Positions 26,288 through 35,320 are shown, numbered from the stretch's first letter. The stretch is DNA of 64,000 nucleotides from Propionivibrio hellwigii (GCF_041770905.1 NZ_JBEUWX010000002.1:1240001-1304000); one strand, 5' to 3'. A program made the numbers and translations. The notes: generated by a model not told the origin, from the sequence alone.

Positions 26288-27706
26288 CTAGAACGGGCGC
26301 GCGCCCATCAGTTCGTCGAAAACAATGGGTTTGTCAACAACCTTAACCTGCGAGAGCACCCAATTGACCACATTATCCTCGATGGCGATGCCCTCGATTT
26401 CCGCCAGGCGCTGCGGGTTGGCGTAGTACCAGCGCACCACGTCTTGCGGATGCTCGTAACTCTGCGCCACATCCTCAACGATCGCTTTGATTTGATCTGG
26501 CTTGGGTTGCAGCGCATGCGTCTTGACCGCTTCGGAAAGAATCAGACCGAGCGTCACACGACGTTTGGCCTGATCGGCGAACCATTCGCGCTGAATCGGA
26601 AAGTCCTTCATTCTGGCGCCGCCGCGTTGCGTCATTTCCTGGCGGGCATTTTCCGCCAGATGGTTAATTTCCATCTCGATCAGCGCCTTCGGCGTTTCAA
26701 CCGGATTGACCTTGAGCAGCGCTTCCATCACCTGATCCTTGACCCGGCTCTGCAAGCGTTTCTTGACCTCACGCTTGAGGTTGCCTTCGATTTCAGCACG
26801 CATTTTGTCCACGTCGCCGTTACCGATGCCGAGCGCCTTGGCAAATTCGCCATCAATATCGGGCAGGATGGCCTGCCCCACCTCCTTGACGGACACCTCG
26901 AAAGTCACCGCCTTGCCGGCCAGATCGGGCGCCTGATAATCGGCGGGGAACGTCATTTCAAAGGACTTCGATTCGCCTGCCTTCAGCCCCTCCACGGCCG
27001 CCTCGAAATCGGCCAGCATGGCGCCCTCGCCCAGCACGAACGGAAAGCCCTTCGCCTCACCGCCCTGGAAGGCTTCGCCGTCCTTTTTACCGAAGAAGTC
27101 GATGATTACGCGATCTCCCTTGGCGGCAGCGCGCTCAACCGGCTCATAGCGTACGCGCTGTTTGCGCAGCACTTCCAAGGTGCGATCCAGTTCGGCCGGA
27201 CCGACTTCCAGTGTGGGACGCTCAATTTCGATATCCGCCAGATCGCCCAGGACAATATCCGGATACACCTCGAAAATCGCCGTAAATTCAAGGGGCGGCA
27301 GCGCACCATCCTGCGCACTGTCTTGTGCCGTAGCCGCCTTTTTTGCCTCCGGCGCTTTATCCTGTTTGGCTTCGATGCGCGGATTGCCCGCTACGCGCAG
27401 GTTCTGCGCCCGGACAGCCTCGCCGAACGCCTTGTCCAGCGCCGCATTCAGCGCTTCGTAATACGCTTCCTGTCCATACTGCCGACGGATGACGCTGGCT
27501 GGCACTTTACCCGGGCGAAAGCCGGGCATTTTGACCGTCTTGCCGATCTTGCGCAGACGCTGTTCGATATCTTTTTCGAGATCAGCCGCCGCAAGGGAAA
27601 GGTCCAGACGGCGCTCCAGCGCACTGGGTGCCGCCGGTGCGGCGTTGTCAGCATGGGCGGCGGCATTCTCGGCGTTCGCATTCGTATCGGTTGCGTTCGT
27701 TTCCAT
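26288..27706 (-). CDS. tig: Trigger factor, ribosome-associated chaperone/prolyl isomerase
   Basis: 472 aa. Ribosome-binding signature GFRPGKVP at about residues 62-69, PPIase domain with 'KGDRVIIDFFGKKDGEAFQG' and 'GMLADFEAAVEGLKAGESKS'-type segments, and a helical C-terminal domain. Compared with the usual ~435 aa, the protein carries a roughly 28-residue Asn/Ala-rich N-terminal extension (METNATDTNANAENAAAHA). GAGGA eight bases before the ATG at 27706 supports that start. First gene of the tig-clpP-clpX-lon block. Confidence 0.95.
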   Translation of the reverse strand: METNATDTNANAENAAAHADNAAPAAPSALERRLDLSLAAADLEKDIEQRLRKIGKTVKMPGFRPGKVPASVIRRQYGQEAYYEALNAALDKAFGEAVRAQNLRVAGNPRIEAKQDKAPEAKKAATAQDSAQDGALPPLEFTAIFEVYPDIVLGDLADIEIERPTLEVGPAELDRTLEVLRKQRVRYEPVERAAAKGDRVIIDFFGKKDGEAFQGGEAKGFPFVLGEGAMLADFEAAVEGLKAGESKSFEMTFPADYQAPDLAGKAVTFEVSVKEVGQAILPDIDGEFAKALGIGNGDVDKMRAEIEGNLKREVKKRLQSRVKDQVMEALLKVNPVETPKALIEMEINHLAENARQEMTQRGGARMKDFPIQREWFADQAKRRVTLGLILSEAVKTHALQPKPDQIKAIVEDVAQSYEHPQDVVRWYYANPQRLAEIEGIAIEDNVVNWVLSQVKVVDKPIVFDELMGARPF

Positions 27707-28226
27707 TGAAAATCCTCAAAAATCTCGAAAAAATAGTAGAAAAATGCAGGAGAAAAATTCTGAAAAATACGGCGTGTTTGGCAAGAATCCTGGAGTTAAC
27801 AGCCGAAGCGGTTATTTTTTAGTCCGTTCCACGGGATACTCACGGAAAACCGCACAAAACACCTGCCTGACGCCTTCAACTCCAGTCATTTGCCTTATTG
27901 AAGTCTGGCCTAGGCGCGCGATTGTAACATACCGCTCAAGGCCAATGATTTCCGCCAACGCCTGATGCCAACAGGCATTACGCCGCATCAGCCGACAATG
28001 CCGAATTTCAAACGAGGGCATCATTCGGGCATTACATCTCCCTTCCGCGCAGGCAACATTGCACTCGATATTCTTGGCTGTAACGGCCTGGTTAATCGAT
28101 GCACAGCCGGCTTTTTCCGCCCCTTTTGCAGGCTTTGCCACATGGAAACGACGCCTTAAAATACATCGCCTGAAATACTTCAGTCATCGCTATCGCCATT
28201 CAACATCACATATAAAGGAACCGCTC
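27707..28226. other. Intergenic region upstream of tig and the flavoprotein gene
   Basis: About 520 bases between divergent genes. AT-rich next to tig. Promoters for both genes are expected here; I cannot place them with confidence and see no RNA gene. Confidence 0.55.
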
Positions 28227-28796
28227 ATGGCCATTCAGTCTGTTCCTCTTGCCAAGTTTTATCGCCTGATGAATCACGGCCCCGTGACCTTGGTTTCCGC
28301 CAAGCATAACGGCGTAGAAAACGCAATGTCGGTGGCGTGGGCCTGCGCTTTGGACTTCGACAAGGTCTCCATCGTGGTTGCCAGCACGGCTTACACCCGC
28401 GGCCTGATCGAGAAAAGCGGCTATTTCGCCGTACAAATCCCTACCGTTCGCCAGGCGGAGCTGGTGCTGGATATGGGAGAAAGCCGGCATGAAAACCCAG
28501 ACAAAATGCGGGATGTCGGCCGTTTTTACCAGGACGGTTTTGATGTCCCGCTGATCAAGGACTGCGCAGCATGGATCATCTGCCAGCTCATCACGGAACC
28601 GCATAACCAGCAGACTTACGACCTACTCATCGGCAAAGTTTTAGGCGCTTGGGCGGATGACCGCATTTTCAGCCACGGCCATTGGCTTTTCGACACCGCT
28701 CCCGATGAACTGCGCACCTTGCATTACGTGGCAGGCGGCCAATTCTACGCCATCGGCAAGGGCATCAAGTTCGATCGCGGGCCGGACATGGACTGA
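28227..28796 (+). CDS. Flavin reductase-domain flavoprotein
   Basis: 189 aa from the ATG at 28227, preceded by AAAGGAA. The sequence fits the flavin reductase-like split-barrel family (PF01613): 'GPVTLVSAKHNGVENAMSVA', 'VSIVVASTAYTRGLIEKSGY', 'FAVQIPT', and the 'GKVLGAWADDRIF' strand. Such proteins bind FMN and either reduce free flavin or act as flavoprotein oxidoreductases. Cytoplasmic. No operon partner: tig is divergent and the next gene is 400 bases away. The exact substrate is unknown. Confidence 0.82.
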   Translation: MAIQSVPLAKFYRLMNHGPVTLVSAKHNGVENAMSVAWACALDFDKVSIVVASTAYTRGLIEKSGYFAVQIPTVRQAELVLDMGESRHENPDKMRDVGRFYQDGFDVPLIKDCAAWIICQLITEPHNQQTYDLLIGKVLGAWADDRIFSHGHWLFDTAPDELRTLHYVAGGQFYAIGKGIKFDRGPDMD

Positions 28797-29196
28797 AGCG
28801 CGCTGCCGGTGTTTGTCGCCCGACGCCTGCCTTTGACCGCCGGAAATAAAAACCAACGACTAGACCAACGACCGGCCGGCGAAAAAACGATGAAGCTGCG
28901 GTGAAAAATGTGCGAAAACGGCGGCGGCCAGCCGCACAGAAGCCGGTTCCGGATAACGGGCAGACAGGCGAATTGGTCAGATGTTGCCGAAAGGATAAAT
29001 ATAAGGGAGCGTGGGAGCGCGCCCCGCTGAAAGCCTTGACTGGCCTGGACTTGCGCTGCCCGCTAGCCCGCGTGGATTGGGCATTTGCGGCCATGCCCGT
29101 CAAAACCGCATGCGCAGGCCCCCCTCCGGGCAAATCATTTGGCACCTGGCGAGATGATAGAATGAGCGCCATCTCTCAACCATCCCCCTTCTCACC
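28797..29196. other. Intergenic region before the phosphate-transport pair
   Basis: About 400 bases with no supportable gene. It contains a divergent copy of repeat family C (29050-29140). Confidence 0.55.
29050..29140. repeat. Palindromic repeat family C, divergent copy
   Basis: GCCCGCTAGCCCGCGTGGAT, TTGGGCATTTGCGGCC and CAGGCCCCCCTCCGGGCA follow the start and end of the family. The shared 'CCCGCTAGCCCG' block is exact with copies at 3970 and 4513. Confidence 0.5.
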
Positions 29197-29835
29197 ATGT
29201 TCTCGCGACTCATGCCCCAAGAAGGGAAATTCTTCGATCTGTTTGATGCGCACGCCGAACAGATGGTGCAGGGTAGCCATGCCCTGCTGAACATGCTGAA
29301 CACGTTCAACCATTCGACGACGCAAGCAGATAGCCAGCGCGCTCTAGTCGATGCCTCTGAAGAACGCGGCGACAAGATTAAGGCCGAAACGCTGCAGCAA
29401 TTGCACAAATCGTTCATCACACCGCTTGACCGGGAAGAAATTCACCAGTTGAGTACTGGCTTCGACGGCATTCTCGATCTGATTCAGGACAGCGCACACA
29501 CCATTTCGCTTTACAACATCCGCCACGTTCCGGAAGAGGCCATTCGGCTGAGCGAGCTGATCGTCGGCTGTACCGAATATCTGAAGCAGGCGGTATTCCT
29601 GCTCCGCTCAATGGATAATGCCAGCGAGATTCTCGCCTTCTGCAATAAGATCGACGGGCTGGAATATCAAGCGGATCAGATCATGCGTGGCGCCATTTCG
29701 CGCCTGTTCCGTGATGAACCGGATGTGCGCGAGCTGATCAAGTTCAAGGCCATTTATGAATTGCTGGAAGTGATCACCGATCGTTGTGAGGAAACGGCGA
29801 TCATCATCGAGGGTATCGTTCTCGAAAACTCCTGA
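29197..29835 (+). CDS. DUF47 (PhoU-like) phosphate transport regulator
   Basis: 212 aa, all-helical, matching the DUF47/PhoU-related family of Pit accessory proteins ('FFDLFDAHAEQMVQGSHALL', 'SEERGDKIKAETLQQLHKSF', 'CNKIDGLEYQADQIMRGAIS'). PhoU-like proteins bind metal clusters and modulate phosphate uptake. Stop lies 12 bases before the pit start, so the two are co-transcribed. Confidence 0.9.
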   Translation: MFSRLMPQEGKFFDLFDAHAEQMVQGSHALLNMLNTFNHSTTQADSQRALVDASEERGDKIKAETLQQLHKSFITPLDREEIHQLSTGFDGILDLIQDSAHTISLYNIRHVPEEAIRLSELIVGCTEYLKQAVFLLRSMDNASEILAFCNKIDGLEYQADQIMRGAISRLFRDEPDVRELIKFKAIYELLEVITDRCEETAIIIEGIVLENS

Positions 29836-29847
29836 CGGGCATCGTCG

Positions 29848-30858
29848 ATGGAACATCTGAACATCAGTCTGGGCGTCCTGGCACTGTTGCTCTTTATGGC
29901 TTTGGCCTTCGATTTCATGAATGGATTTCATGATGCGGCCAACGCGATTGCCACGGTGGTTTCAACACGCGTGCTCAAGCCGCATACGGCGGTTGTTCTA
30001 GCTGCAACGTGCAATGCAATCGCCATTTTCGTCTTCGATCTCAAAGTCGCCGCAACCGTCGGCAAGGGCACGATCGAGGCTACAATCATCGACCATTACG
30101 TTATTTTCGGTGCATTGGCCGGCGCCATCGCATGGAATGTGATCACTTGGTATTACGGAATTCCGTCTTCTTCGTCACATGCCCTGATCGGCGGCCTGAT
30201 CGGACCCGCACTGGTCAAGGCCGGGCCTGCGGCGCTAATTTCAGGCGGCATCATCAAGACAATCGCATTCATCTTTATTTCCCCCCTGCTCGGCGTGCTG
30301 CTCGGGTCGATGATGATGATCCTAATATCCTGGTTGTTTCGCAGAACACCACCACGCCGTGTCGACATCTGGTCACGTCGCCTGCAACTGATCTCAGCCT
30401 CAGCGTATGCGCTCGGTCACGGCGGCAACGACGCTCAAAAAACGATCGGGATCATCTGGATGCTGCTGATTGCGGCCGGCATGACCGATCTGCATGCCAG
30501 CATGCCACCGCTATGGGTCGTCATTGCCTGCCACGCAGTGATCGGTTTGGGGACAGTGGTTGGCGGCTGGCGGATCGTTAAACTCATGGGGCAGAAAATT
30601 ACCAAACTGCGTCCCGTCGGCGGCTTTTGTGCCCAGACAGGGGGAGCAGTTACCCTCTTCTTTGCCACCTGGCTAGGGATCCCCGTCTCGACGACACACA
30701 CCATTACCGGCGCTATCGTGGGCGTCGGCGCCACCCGGCGGCTTTCCGCCGTGCGCTGGGGCGTCGCCGGCACCATCGTCTGGGCGTGGATATTGACGAT
30801 TCCCTGTAGCGCCCTAATCTCGGCACTATGCTGGTATGTAGGACGCGCGCTAATTTAA
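29848..30858 (+). CDS. pit: Low-affinity inorganic phosphate transporter, Pit family
   Basis: 336 aa, with 9-10 membrane helices and the two inverted PHO4 signature repeats, 'FMNGFHDAANAIATVVSTR' near the start and 'ALGHGGNDAQKTIGI' in the second half. Also 'GIPSSSSHALIGG' and 'GIPVSTTHTITGAIVGVG', the paired substrate-site segments. Imports phosphate, often as a metal-phosphate complex, driven by protons. Shorter than E. coli PitA (~499 aa) but normal for the DUF47-linked branch. Operon with the DUF47 gene upstream. Confidence 0.95.
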   Translation: MEHLNISLGVLALLLFMALAFDFMNGFHDAANAIATVVSTRVLKPHTAVVLAATCNAIAIFVFDLKVAATVGKGTIEATIIDHYVIFGALAGAIAWNVITWYYGIPSSSSHALIGGLIGPALVKAGPAALISGGIIKTIAFIFISPLLGVLLGSMMMILISWLFRRTPPRRVDIWSRRLQLISASAYALGHGGNDAQKTIGIIWMLLIAAGMTDLHASMPPLWVVIACHAVIGLGTVVGGWRIVKLMGQKITKLRPVGGFCAQTGGAVTLFFATWLGIPVSTTHTITGAIVGVGATRRLSAVRWGVAGTIVWAWILTIPCSALISALCWYVGRALI

Positions 30859-30880
30859 AGCGTCACACTGGGCTTAAAAG

Positions 30881-30910
30881 CCTCTCTGCCCCTCTCTGCC
30901 CCTCTCTGCC
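30881..30910. repeat. 10-bp perfect tandem repeat, three units
   Basis: CCTCTCTGCC three times without mismatch, just after the pit stop codon. Non-coding. Confidence 0.9.
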
Positions 30911-31040
30911 CATTCATTCTATCGGCTACGCAACTTGGATGATGCTGTGGTGCGAGCCTTACACACAGCAGAAATTGCTATCCAGCAGCTGCGAAAATGG
31001 TAAATTGTAATCAAATCAACCCAAAAACGGAGATACAGTC

Positions 31041-31325
31041 ATGCATGAGGAGAATGTAACGGTTCAAGACCAGCTGAACGATTATGAAATTGCGCAAGAA
31101 ACAATCGGATTTATGATGGGCATTCGTACCGAGGCTATCTATCAAGAAAAAGGTAAAGCGCAGCCGGATGTGGCAAAGATTGCCCAGCTGGAAGCTGAAT
31201 TCATCCAGCTTAACAATGAATTAGATGACCTGCGTCTTGATGACAGGAGAGGTATTCAGCGTGTCCTCGATGAATATTGTCCCATTGTGAAGGACTACTA
31301 CGAGCGCAATCGTGTAGCAGCATGA
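31041..31325 (+). CDS. Probable antitoxin partner of a zeta-type toxin
   Basis: 94 aa, acidic, predicted mostly helical (DQLNDYEIAQETIGFMMGIR; AQLEAEFIQLNNELDDLRLD). GGAGATAC precedes the ATG. The stop shares ATGA with the downstream P-loop gene, the usual layout of an antitoxin-toxin pair. I have seen such short acidic ORFs paired with zeta-like kinases; the antitoxin role is inferred from context. AT-richer than the surrounding genes, suggesting acquisition. Confidence 0.6.
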   Translation: MHEENVTVQDQLNDYEIAQETIGFMMGIRTEAIYQEKGKAQPDVAKIAQLEAEFIQLNNELDDLRLDDRRGIQRVLDEYCPIVKDYYERNRVAA

Positions 31326-31720
31326 ATCTTGATTACAAACTCTCAGAAGAACAGCACGAAGCAATCTATGTAACCATAGCATCATATTACCTACCCAAGA
31401 GCAAGGCGCAAGATGCGCCCTGTGCCATCATTACAGGAGGCCGGCCGGGTGCTGGCAAATCGGGTATTACCGCGCAAGCCATAGAGCGTTTTCGTGATAC
31501 TGGATATGTGTTAGTCGATGCTGACAAGTTGCGGTCGAGACATACTGATTACATGCGACTGATGTGTTCAGATGATAAGACTGCTGCCAACCCTACATCG
31601 CCGTCATGCGACATTGATCCTGTCTATGGGCACTTTTTATCCAACGCGCCCGGTATCGAGACACACAAAATAAAGATGAATGCGATCGCCTCAATGAGGC
31701 CGCCGGAAGTTTCTGACTGA
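31322..31720 (+). pseudogene. Truncated zeta-toxin-like P-loop kinase
   Basis: 132 aa. Walker A 'GGRPGAGKSGITAQAIERF' and the following 'YVLVDADKLRSRHTDYMRLM' match zeta toxins, which phosphorylate UDP-N-acetylglucosamine. Full-length zeta proteins run to 200 aa or more; here similarity stops after about 'CSDDKTAANPTSPSC' and the C terminus reads sequence that matches the antisense of a pit gene. It lacks the second half of the kinase, so it is probably inactive and the module may be decaying. Start at 31322 overlaps the antitoxin stop (ATGA). Confidence 0.7.
31667..31714 (-). pseudogene. Short fragment of a Pit-family gene, antisense
   Basis: On the minus strand this reads SETSGGLIEAIAFIFI, matching ISGGIIKTIAFIFI of the Pit protein 1.4 kb upstream. 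At DNA level 19 bases (31668-31686) are an exact inverted copy of 30262-30280 and the flanking 24 bases match at about 17. It forms the 3' end of the truncated toxin ORF. Confidence 0.6.
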
Positions 31721-31805
31721 AGGTCTAGAAACTTCCGGAAATTTCAGAAAACTTAAACGAAGGGGATTACCAGATTTCTCGGCATGGCAAACGCCATGCC
31801 TTGAT

Positions 31806-32210
31806 TTATTTATCCGGCTCCAGCCAGGCCATCGCCTCAATTTTGTGGCCGTCGAGATCACGGACAAAACAGCCATAGTACGGCTCGCTATAATGCGGTC
31901 GCGGCCCCGGGGCACCATCATCCTTACCGCCTGCAGCAAGAGCCGCTTCGTAGAAGGCATGAACTTGTTCACGGTCTTTCGCCAAAAATGCAATATGCAC
32001 ACCATTGGCGCTTTGTGCAGGTTGGCCATCAAAAGGCGCCTGTATCCAGAACTCCGGATAGATACGGCCATAAGCAACCGCCTGATGTTCGCTTAAATCC
32101 AATATGCGGCCAATGCCAAGCGTTGCCAAAACCCGGTCATAAAACGCTAAGGCCTCGCTGAAACGATTTGAACCCAATGAAACGTGAGAGAGAATGCTTG
32201 GGTTTTCCAT
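31806..32210 (-). CDS. VOC-family (glyoxalase/bleomycin resistance-like) protein
   Basis: 134 aa, one VOC module pair: 'ILSHVSLGSNRFSEALAFYD', 'NGVHIAFLAKDREQVHAFYE', 'YYGCFVRDLDGHKIEAM'. The family covers glyoxalase I-like lyases, dioxygenases and antibiotic-binding proteins with a divalent metal; metal-ligand candidates are H9 and E124 and the specific reaction is unknown. A good GGAGGAAT lies before the ATG. Convergent with the toxin remnant; no operon partner. Confidence 0.85.
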   Translation of the reverse strand: MENPSILSHVSLGSNRFSEALAFYDRVLATLGIGRILDLSEHQAVAYGRIYPEFWIQAPFDGQPAQSANGVHIAFLAKDREQVHAFYEAALAAGGKDDGAPGPRPHYSEPYYGCFVRDLDGHKIEAMAWLEPDK

Positions 32211-32608
32211 GTGGATTCCTCCTTCTCCAGTTCTCCGAACAAGGGAATTCGATTTAATAGAAACAGGATGCCCTGCTATCAGTCGCAGCTTACCGACCGA
32301 TATTGTCGAAGGCCTTCGCTTTCCCGATAACGTTACTTGCCGACCGCGCCCGTCGTACGCACCATATTGCGTAGCCTAGATTTCACCGTCTTGTTGGGAA
32401 AGCGTATGCCATCGATTCTATGTGCATCGCCTGTGTGTGCTACTTGGCAATGAGCACGATACCAACCCGTTCTGCCCTGAGCTATACGGACACTCCGCCA
32501 TTCACCTATTGCATAGATACACGCCTCTGCCAGACTTGTACATCAATAGAGGAACAACGTGTATTCTGTGTCCGACTTGCCCTTTCAGGCACAGAAAGAG
32601 AGTAAGGC
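32211..32608. other. Intergenic region, no recognised gene
   Basis: About 400 bases, AT-richer than the window average. A 75-codon frame at 32422-32649 has no ribosome-binding site or recognisable family and runs antisense into the next gene, so I leave it out. Confidence 0.5.
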
Positions 32609-32812
32609 TCAGGGCAGCGAACGTTCAAGCTGATAAATCTTATCCTTGAGCATGAGTTTGCGCTTCTTGAGACGATGCACCAGAAGCTGATCCTGATCTG
32701 GTAAAGGTGTGGCGGCGAGATGTTCAATGATCAAGTTGAGGTCTCGATGTTCTACTTTGAGTTCATCAAGCGTCGCGCGGGCTTGGGTAATTTCTTCCTC
32801 GGTCAGCATCAT
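32609..32812 (-). CDS. YdcH-like (DUF465) small coiled-coil protein
   Basis: 67 aa, ending 'LLVHRLKKRKLMLKDKIYQL', the hallmark of DUF465/YdcH proteins, with a long amphipathic helix before it. GGAGTTTA precedes the paired ATGs. Function of the family is unassigned. Single-gene unit. Confidence 0.85.
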   Translation of the reverse strand: MMLTEEEITQARATLDELKVEHRDLNLIIEHLAATPLPDQDQLLVHRLKKRKLMLKDKIYQLERSLP

Positions 32813-33168
32813 TAAACTCCTATTATTGGTTGATGTTCAGAACGGCCACAAACAAATGGCAGGTTACACCAGAAGACAACACTACTAACGGCACGCCACT
32901 GTAACTGCCTGTGCAACATTGCAACAGCCCCGGGGCGTCAGGAGATATGTTAGGCGCGCCGTGAGGAAAAAACAATGCCACCACATAAAAATCACCGGAA
33001 CATGCTTGGTACCGCTTTCGACCCATGTCGGATAAACCACGTTAATGCACGATATGCGCCGATAACACCCTGGATACGAACCAAATAAAAACCCCGCGCG
33101 GAATAACCGCACGGGGTTCGATCGAAGCATTCCGTTTCTGGTAATAAACCAGAGGCAGGATGAATCTC
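32813..33168. other. Intergenic region downstream of groEL
   Basis: About 355 bases. Contains the groEL terminator at 33083-33118; the rest shows no gene. Confidence 0.6.
33083..33118 (-). terminator. Rho-independent terminator of the groESL operon
   Basis: Minus strand: AACCCCGTGCGG, loop TTATT, CCGCGCGGGGTT followed by TTTATTTGG. Strong GC stem with a T-rich tail about 50 bases after the groEL stop. Confidence 0.9.
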
Positions 33169-34824
33169 TTACATCATGTCCATACCGCCCATGCCTCCCA
33201 TACCGCCCATGCCTCCCGGCATGCCGCCAGCAGCCGGCTTATCTTCAGCCAGCTCAGCCACCATGCAGTCAGTGGTCAGCATCAGGCCGGCAATGGAAGC
33301 GGCGTTTTGCAATGCGGTGCGAGTCACCTTGGTCGGGTCAAGCACGCCCATTTCAACCATATCGCCGTACTCGCCTGTGGCCGCGTTGTAACCATAGTTG
33401 TCCTTACCGTTGATGACGGCATTGACCACGACGGAAGGTTCATCGCCTGCATTGGCAACGATTTCACGCAACGGCTGTTCGATGGCGCGCAGCACGATCT
33501 TGATACCGGCGTCCTGATCGGCGTTATTCCCCTTGAGTTTTCCGCCAATTGCCGACCGGGCACGCAATAGGGCAACACCGCCACCCGCGACAATACCTTC
33601 TTCCACCGCAGCGCGCGTCGCATGCAGCGCATCTTCGACACGAGCCTTCTTCTCTTTCATTTCAACTTCGGTCGCCGCGCCAACCTTGATCAGCGCCACA
33701 CCGCCCGCCAGTTTGGCAACACGCTCTTGCAGTTTTTCCTTATCGTAATCGGAGGTTGCTTCCTCGATTTGCGTACGAATCTGCTTGACGCGGGCTTCAA
33801 TGTTAGCAGCAACACCCGCGCCATCGATAATGGTCGTATTTTCCTTGGCGATTTCAACGCGCTTAGCCTGCCCCAACTCGTTGAGCGTGGCTTTTTCCAG
33901 CGTCAGGCCAACTTCCTCGGCGATCACTTGGCCTCCCGTCAGAATGGCGATATCTTCGAGCATGGCCTTGCGGCGATCGCCAAAGCCGGGCGCCTTGACA
34001 GCACAAGTCTTAAGGATGCCGCGTATATTGTTAACAACCAGTGTCGCCAGCGCTTCACCCTCAACATCTTCGGCAATGATCAGCAGAGGACGGCCTGCCT
34101 TGGCAACCTGCTCAAGAACCGGCAGCAAATCGCGGATATTTGAGATTTTTTTATCGAACAGCAGGACATAAGGATTGTCCAGAATGGCAACTTGCTTATC
34201 TGGATTGTTGATGAAGTACGGCGACAAATAGCCGCGGTCGAACTGCATGCCTTCAACAACATCCAGCTCGTTATTCAGCGACTTGCCATCTTCAACAGTA
34301 ATCACACCTTCCTTGCCAACCTTGTCCATTGCATCGGCGATGATCTTGCCGACATCGGCATCCGAGTTGGCCGAAATCGAGCCAACCTGGGCGATTTCTT
34401 TGGAAGTCTTGCACGGTTTGGAAAGTTTTTTCAGCTCTTCGACGATCGTTGCGACCGCTTTATCGATACCGCGCTTAAGATCCATCGGATTCATACCGGC
34501 CGCCACGTATTTCATCCCTTCACGGACCACCGACTGCGCCAGCACCGTCGCCGTCGTCGTGCCGTCACCGGCAATATCGGAAGTCTTGGAGGCAACCTCC
34601 TTGACCATTTGCGCACCCATATTGGCGAACTTATCCTTTAGTTCAATTTCCTTGGCGACGGAAACGCCATCCTTGGTCACGGTTGGCGAGCCATACGAGC
34701 GTTCAAGAACGACATTGCGTCCTTTCGGCCCCAGCGTCACCTTGACGGCATCGGCCAGAATATTGACGCCTTCAACCATGCGGGAACGGGCGGAATCACC
34801 AAACTTAACGTCTTTTGCTGCCAT
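33169..34824 (-). CDS. groL: Chaperonin GroEL (60 kDa)
   Basis: 551 aa, with the standard MAAKDVKFGDSARSRMVEG start, the ATP-binding 'GDGTTTATVLAQ' segment, 'VEEGIVAGGGVALLRA' and the C-terminal GGM repeat tail ending GGMGGMDMM. Forms the double-ring folding chamber capped by GroES. Second gene of the CIRCE-controlled operon, 60 bases after groES. Confidence 0.98.
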   Translation of the reverse strand: MAAKDVKFGDSARSRMVEGVNILADAVKVTLGPKGRNVVLERSYGSPTVTKDGVSVAKEIELKDKFANMGAQMVKEVASKTSDIAGDGTTTATVLAQSVVREGMKYVAAGMNPMDLKRGIDKAVATIVEELKKLSKPCKTSKEIAQVGSISANSDADVGKIIADAMDKVGKEGVITVEDGKSLNNELDVVEGMQFDRGYLSPYFINNPDKQVAILDNPYVLLFDKKISNIRDLLPVLEQVAKAGRPLLIIAEDVEGEALATLVVNNIRGILKTCAVKAPGFGDRRKAMLEDIAILTGGQVIAEEVGLTLEKATLNELGQAKRVEIAKENTTIIDGAGVAANIEARVKQIRTQIEEATSDYDKEKLQERVAKLAGGVALIKVGAATEVEMKEKKARVEDALHATRAAVEEGIVAGGGVALLRARSAIGGKLKGNNADQDAGIKIVLRAIEQPLREIVANAGDEPSVVVNAVINGKDNYGYNAATGEYGDMVEMGVLDPTKVTRTALQNAASIAGLMLTTDCMVAELAEDKPAAGGMPGGMGGMGGMGGMDMM

Positions 34825-34884
34825 GAAAAACTCCTTAAATCAAGTAATCAGTAGAGACTAAGGGACATCTAACCGGAGAAGGAC

Positions 34885-35175
34885 TCAGGCTTCGACAACG
34901 CCCATAATGTCTTCTTCACGCATAACGAGCAGTTCTTCGCCATCAACTTTGACGGTTTGACCGGCATATTTACCAAACAGCACACGGTCGCCTACCTTGA
35001 CGTCCAACGCCACGGGTTTGCCGTTTTCATCGCGCTTACCAGGGCCGACAGCCAGAATCTGGCCCTGATCCGGCTTCTCGGCGGCATTGTCGGGGATTAC
35101 GATGCCGGAAGCGGTCTTGCGTTCTTCCTCCAGACGCTTAACGATCACGCGATCATGCAAAGGACGAATCTTCAT
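34885..35175 (-). CDS. groS: Co-chaperonin GroES (10 kDa)
   Basis: 96 aa, normal length, beginning MKIRPLHDRVIVKRLEEERK, with the mobile loop (TASGIVIPDNAAEKPDQG) and 'VGDRVLFGKYAGQTVKVDGE'. Heptameric lid of GroEL. First gene of the operon; CIRCE lies about 87 bases upstream. Confidence 0.98.
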   Translation of the reverse strand: MKIRPLHDRVIVKRLEEERKTASGIVIPDNAAEKPDQGQILAVGPGKRDENGKPVALDVKVGDRVLFGKYAGQTVKVDGEELLVMREEDIMGVVEA

Positions 35176-35261
35176 ACTCTTGTCTCCTATGTTTTAACAC
35201 TATGTAAAGACTGACTTTTTCGGCGCCCATAAAGTCGCCGAAAGGATACATGCATGCGTTG

Positions 35262-35288
35262 TTAGCACTCAACGCTGCCGAGTGCTAA
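35262..35288 (-). promoter_or_regulatory. CIRCE operator (HrcA binding site) of groESL
   Basis: TTAGCACTC, nine bases, GAGTGCTAA: a perfect match to the CIRCE consensus. It directly follows the -10 box, so HrcA would block transcription start or early elongation. hrcA itself is not in the window. Confidence 0.97.
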
Positions 35289-35316
35289 TAGTAAGGGCAG
35301 GAGTTGATTTTTTCAA
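35288..35316 (-). promoter_or_regulatory. Promoter of groESL
   Basis: Minus strand TTGAAA (35316-35311), 17-base spacer, TACTAT (35293-35288), immediately followed by CIRCE. A sigma-70-type promoter; the combination matches other CIRCE operons. Confidence 0.75.
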
Positions 35317-35320
35317 GTGA

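Noticed and set aside
26222..27709. 495-codon plus-strand frame opposite tig
   Set aside because: Exact mirror of tig; no start signal or domain.
27812..28141. 109-codon minus-strand frame upstream of tig, and a possible tRNA there
   Set aside because: No tRNA cloverleaf could be drawn and the frame has no start signal or family.
32422..32649. 75-codon plus-strand frame in the gap before the YdcH-like gene
   Set aside because: No ribosome-binding site, no family, and it runs antisense into the YdcH-like gene.
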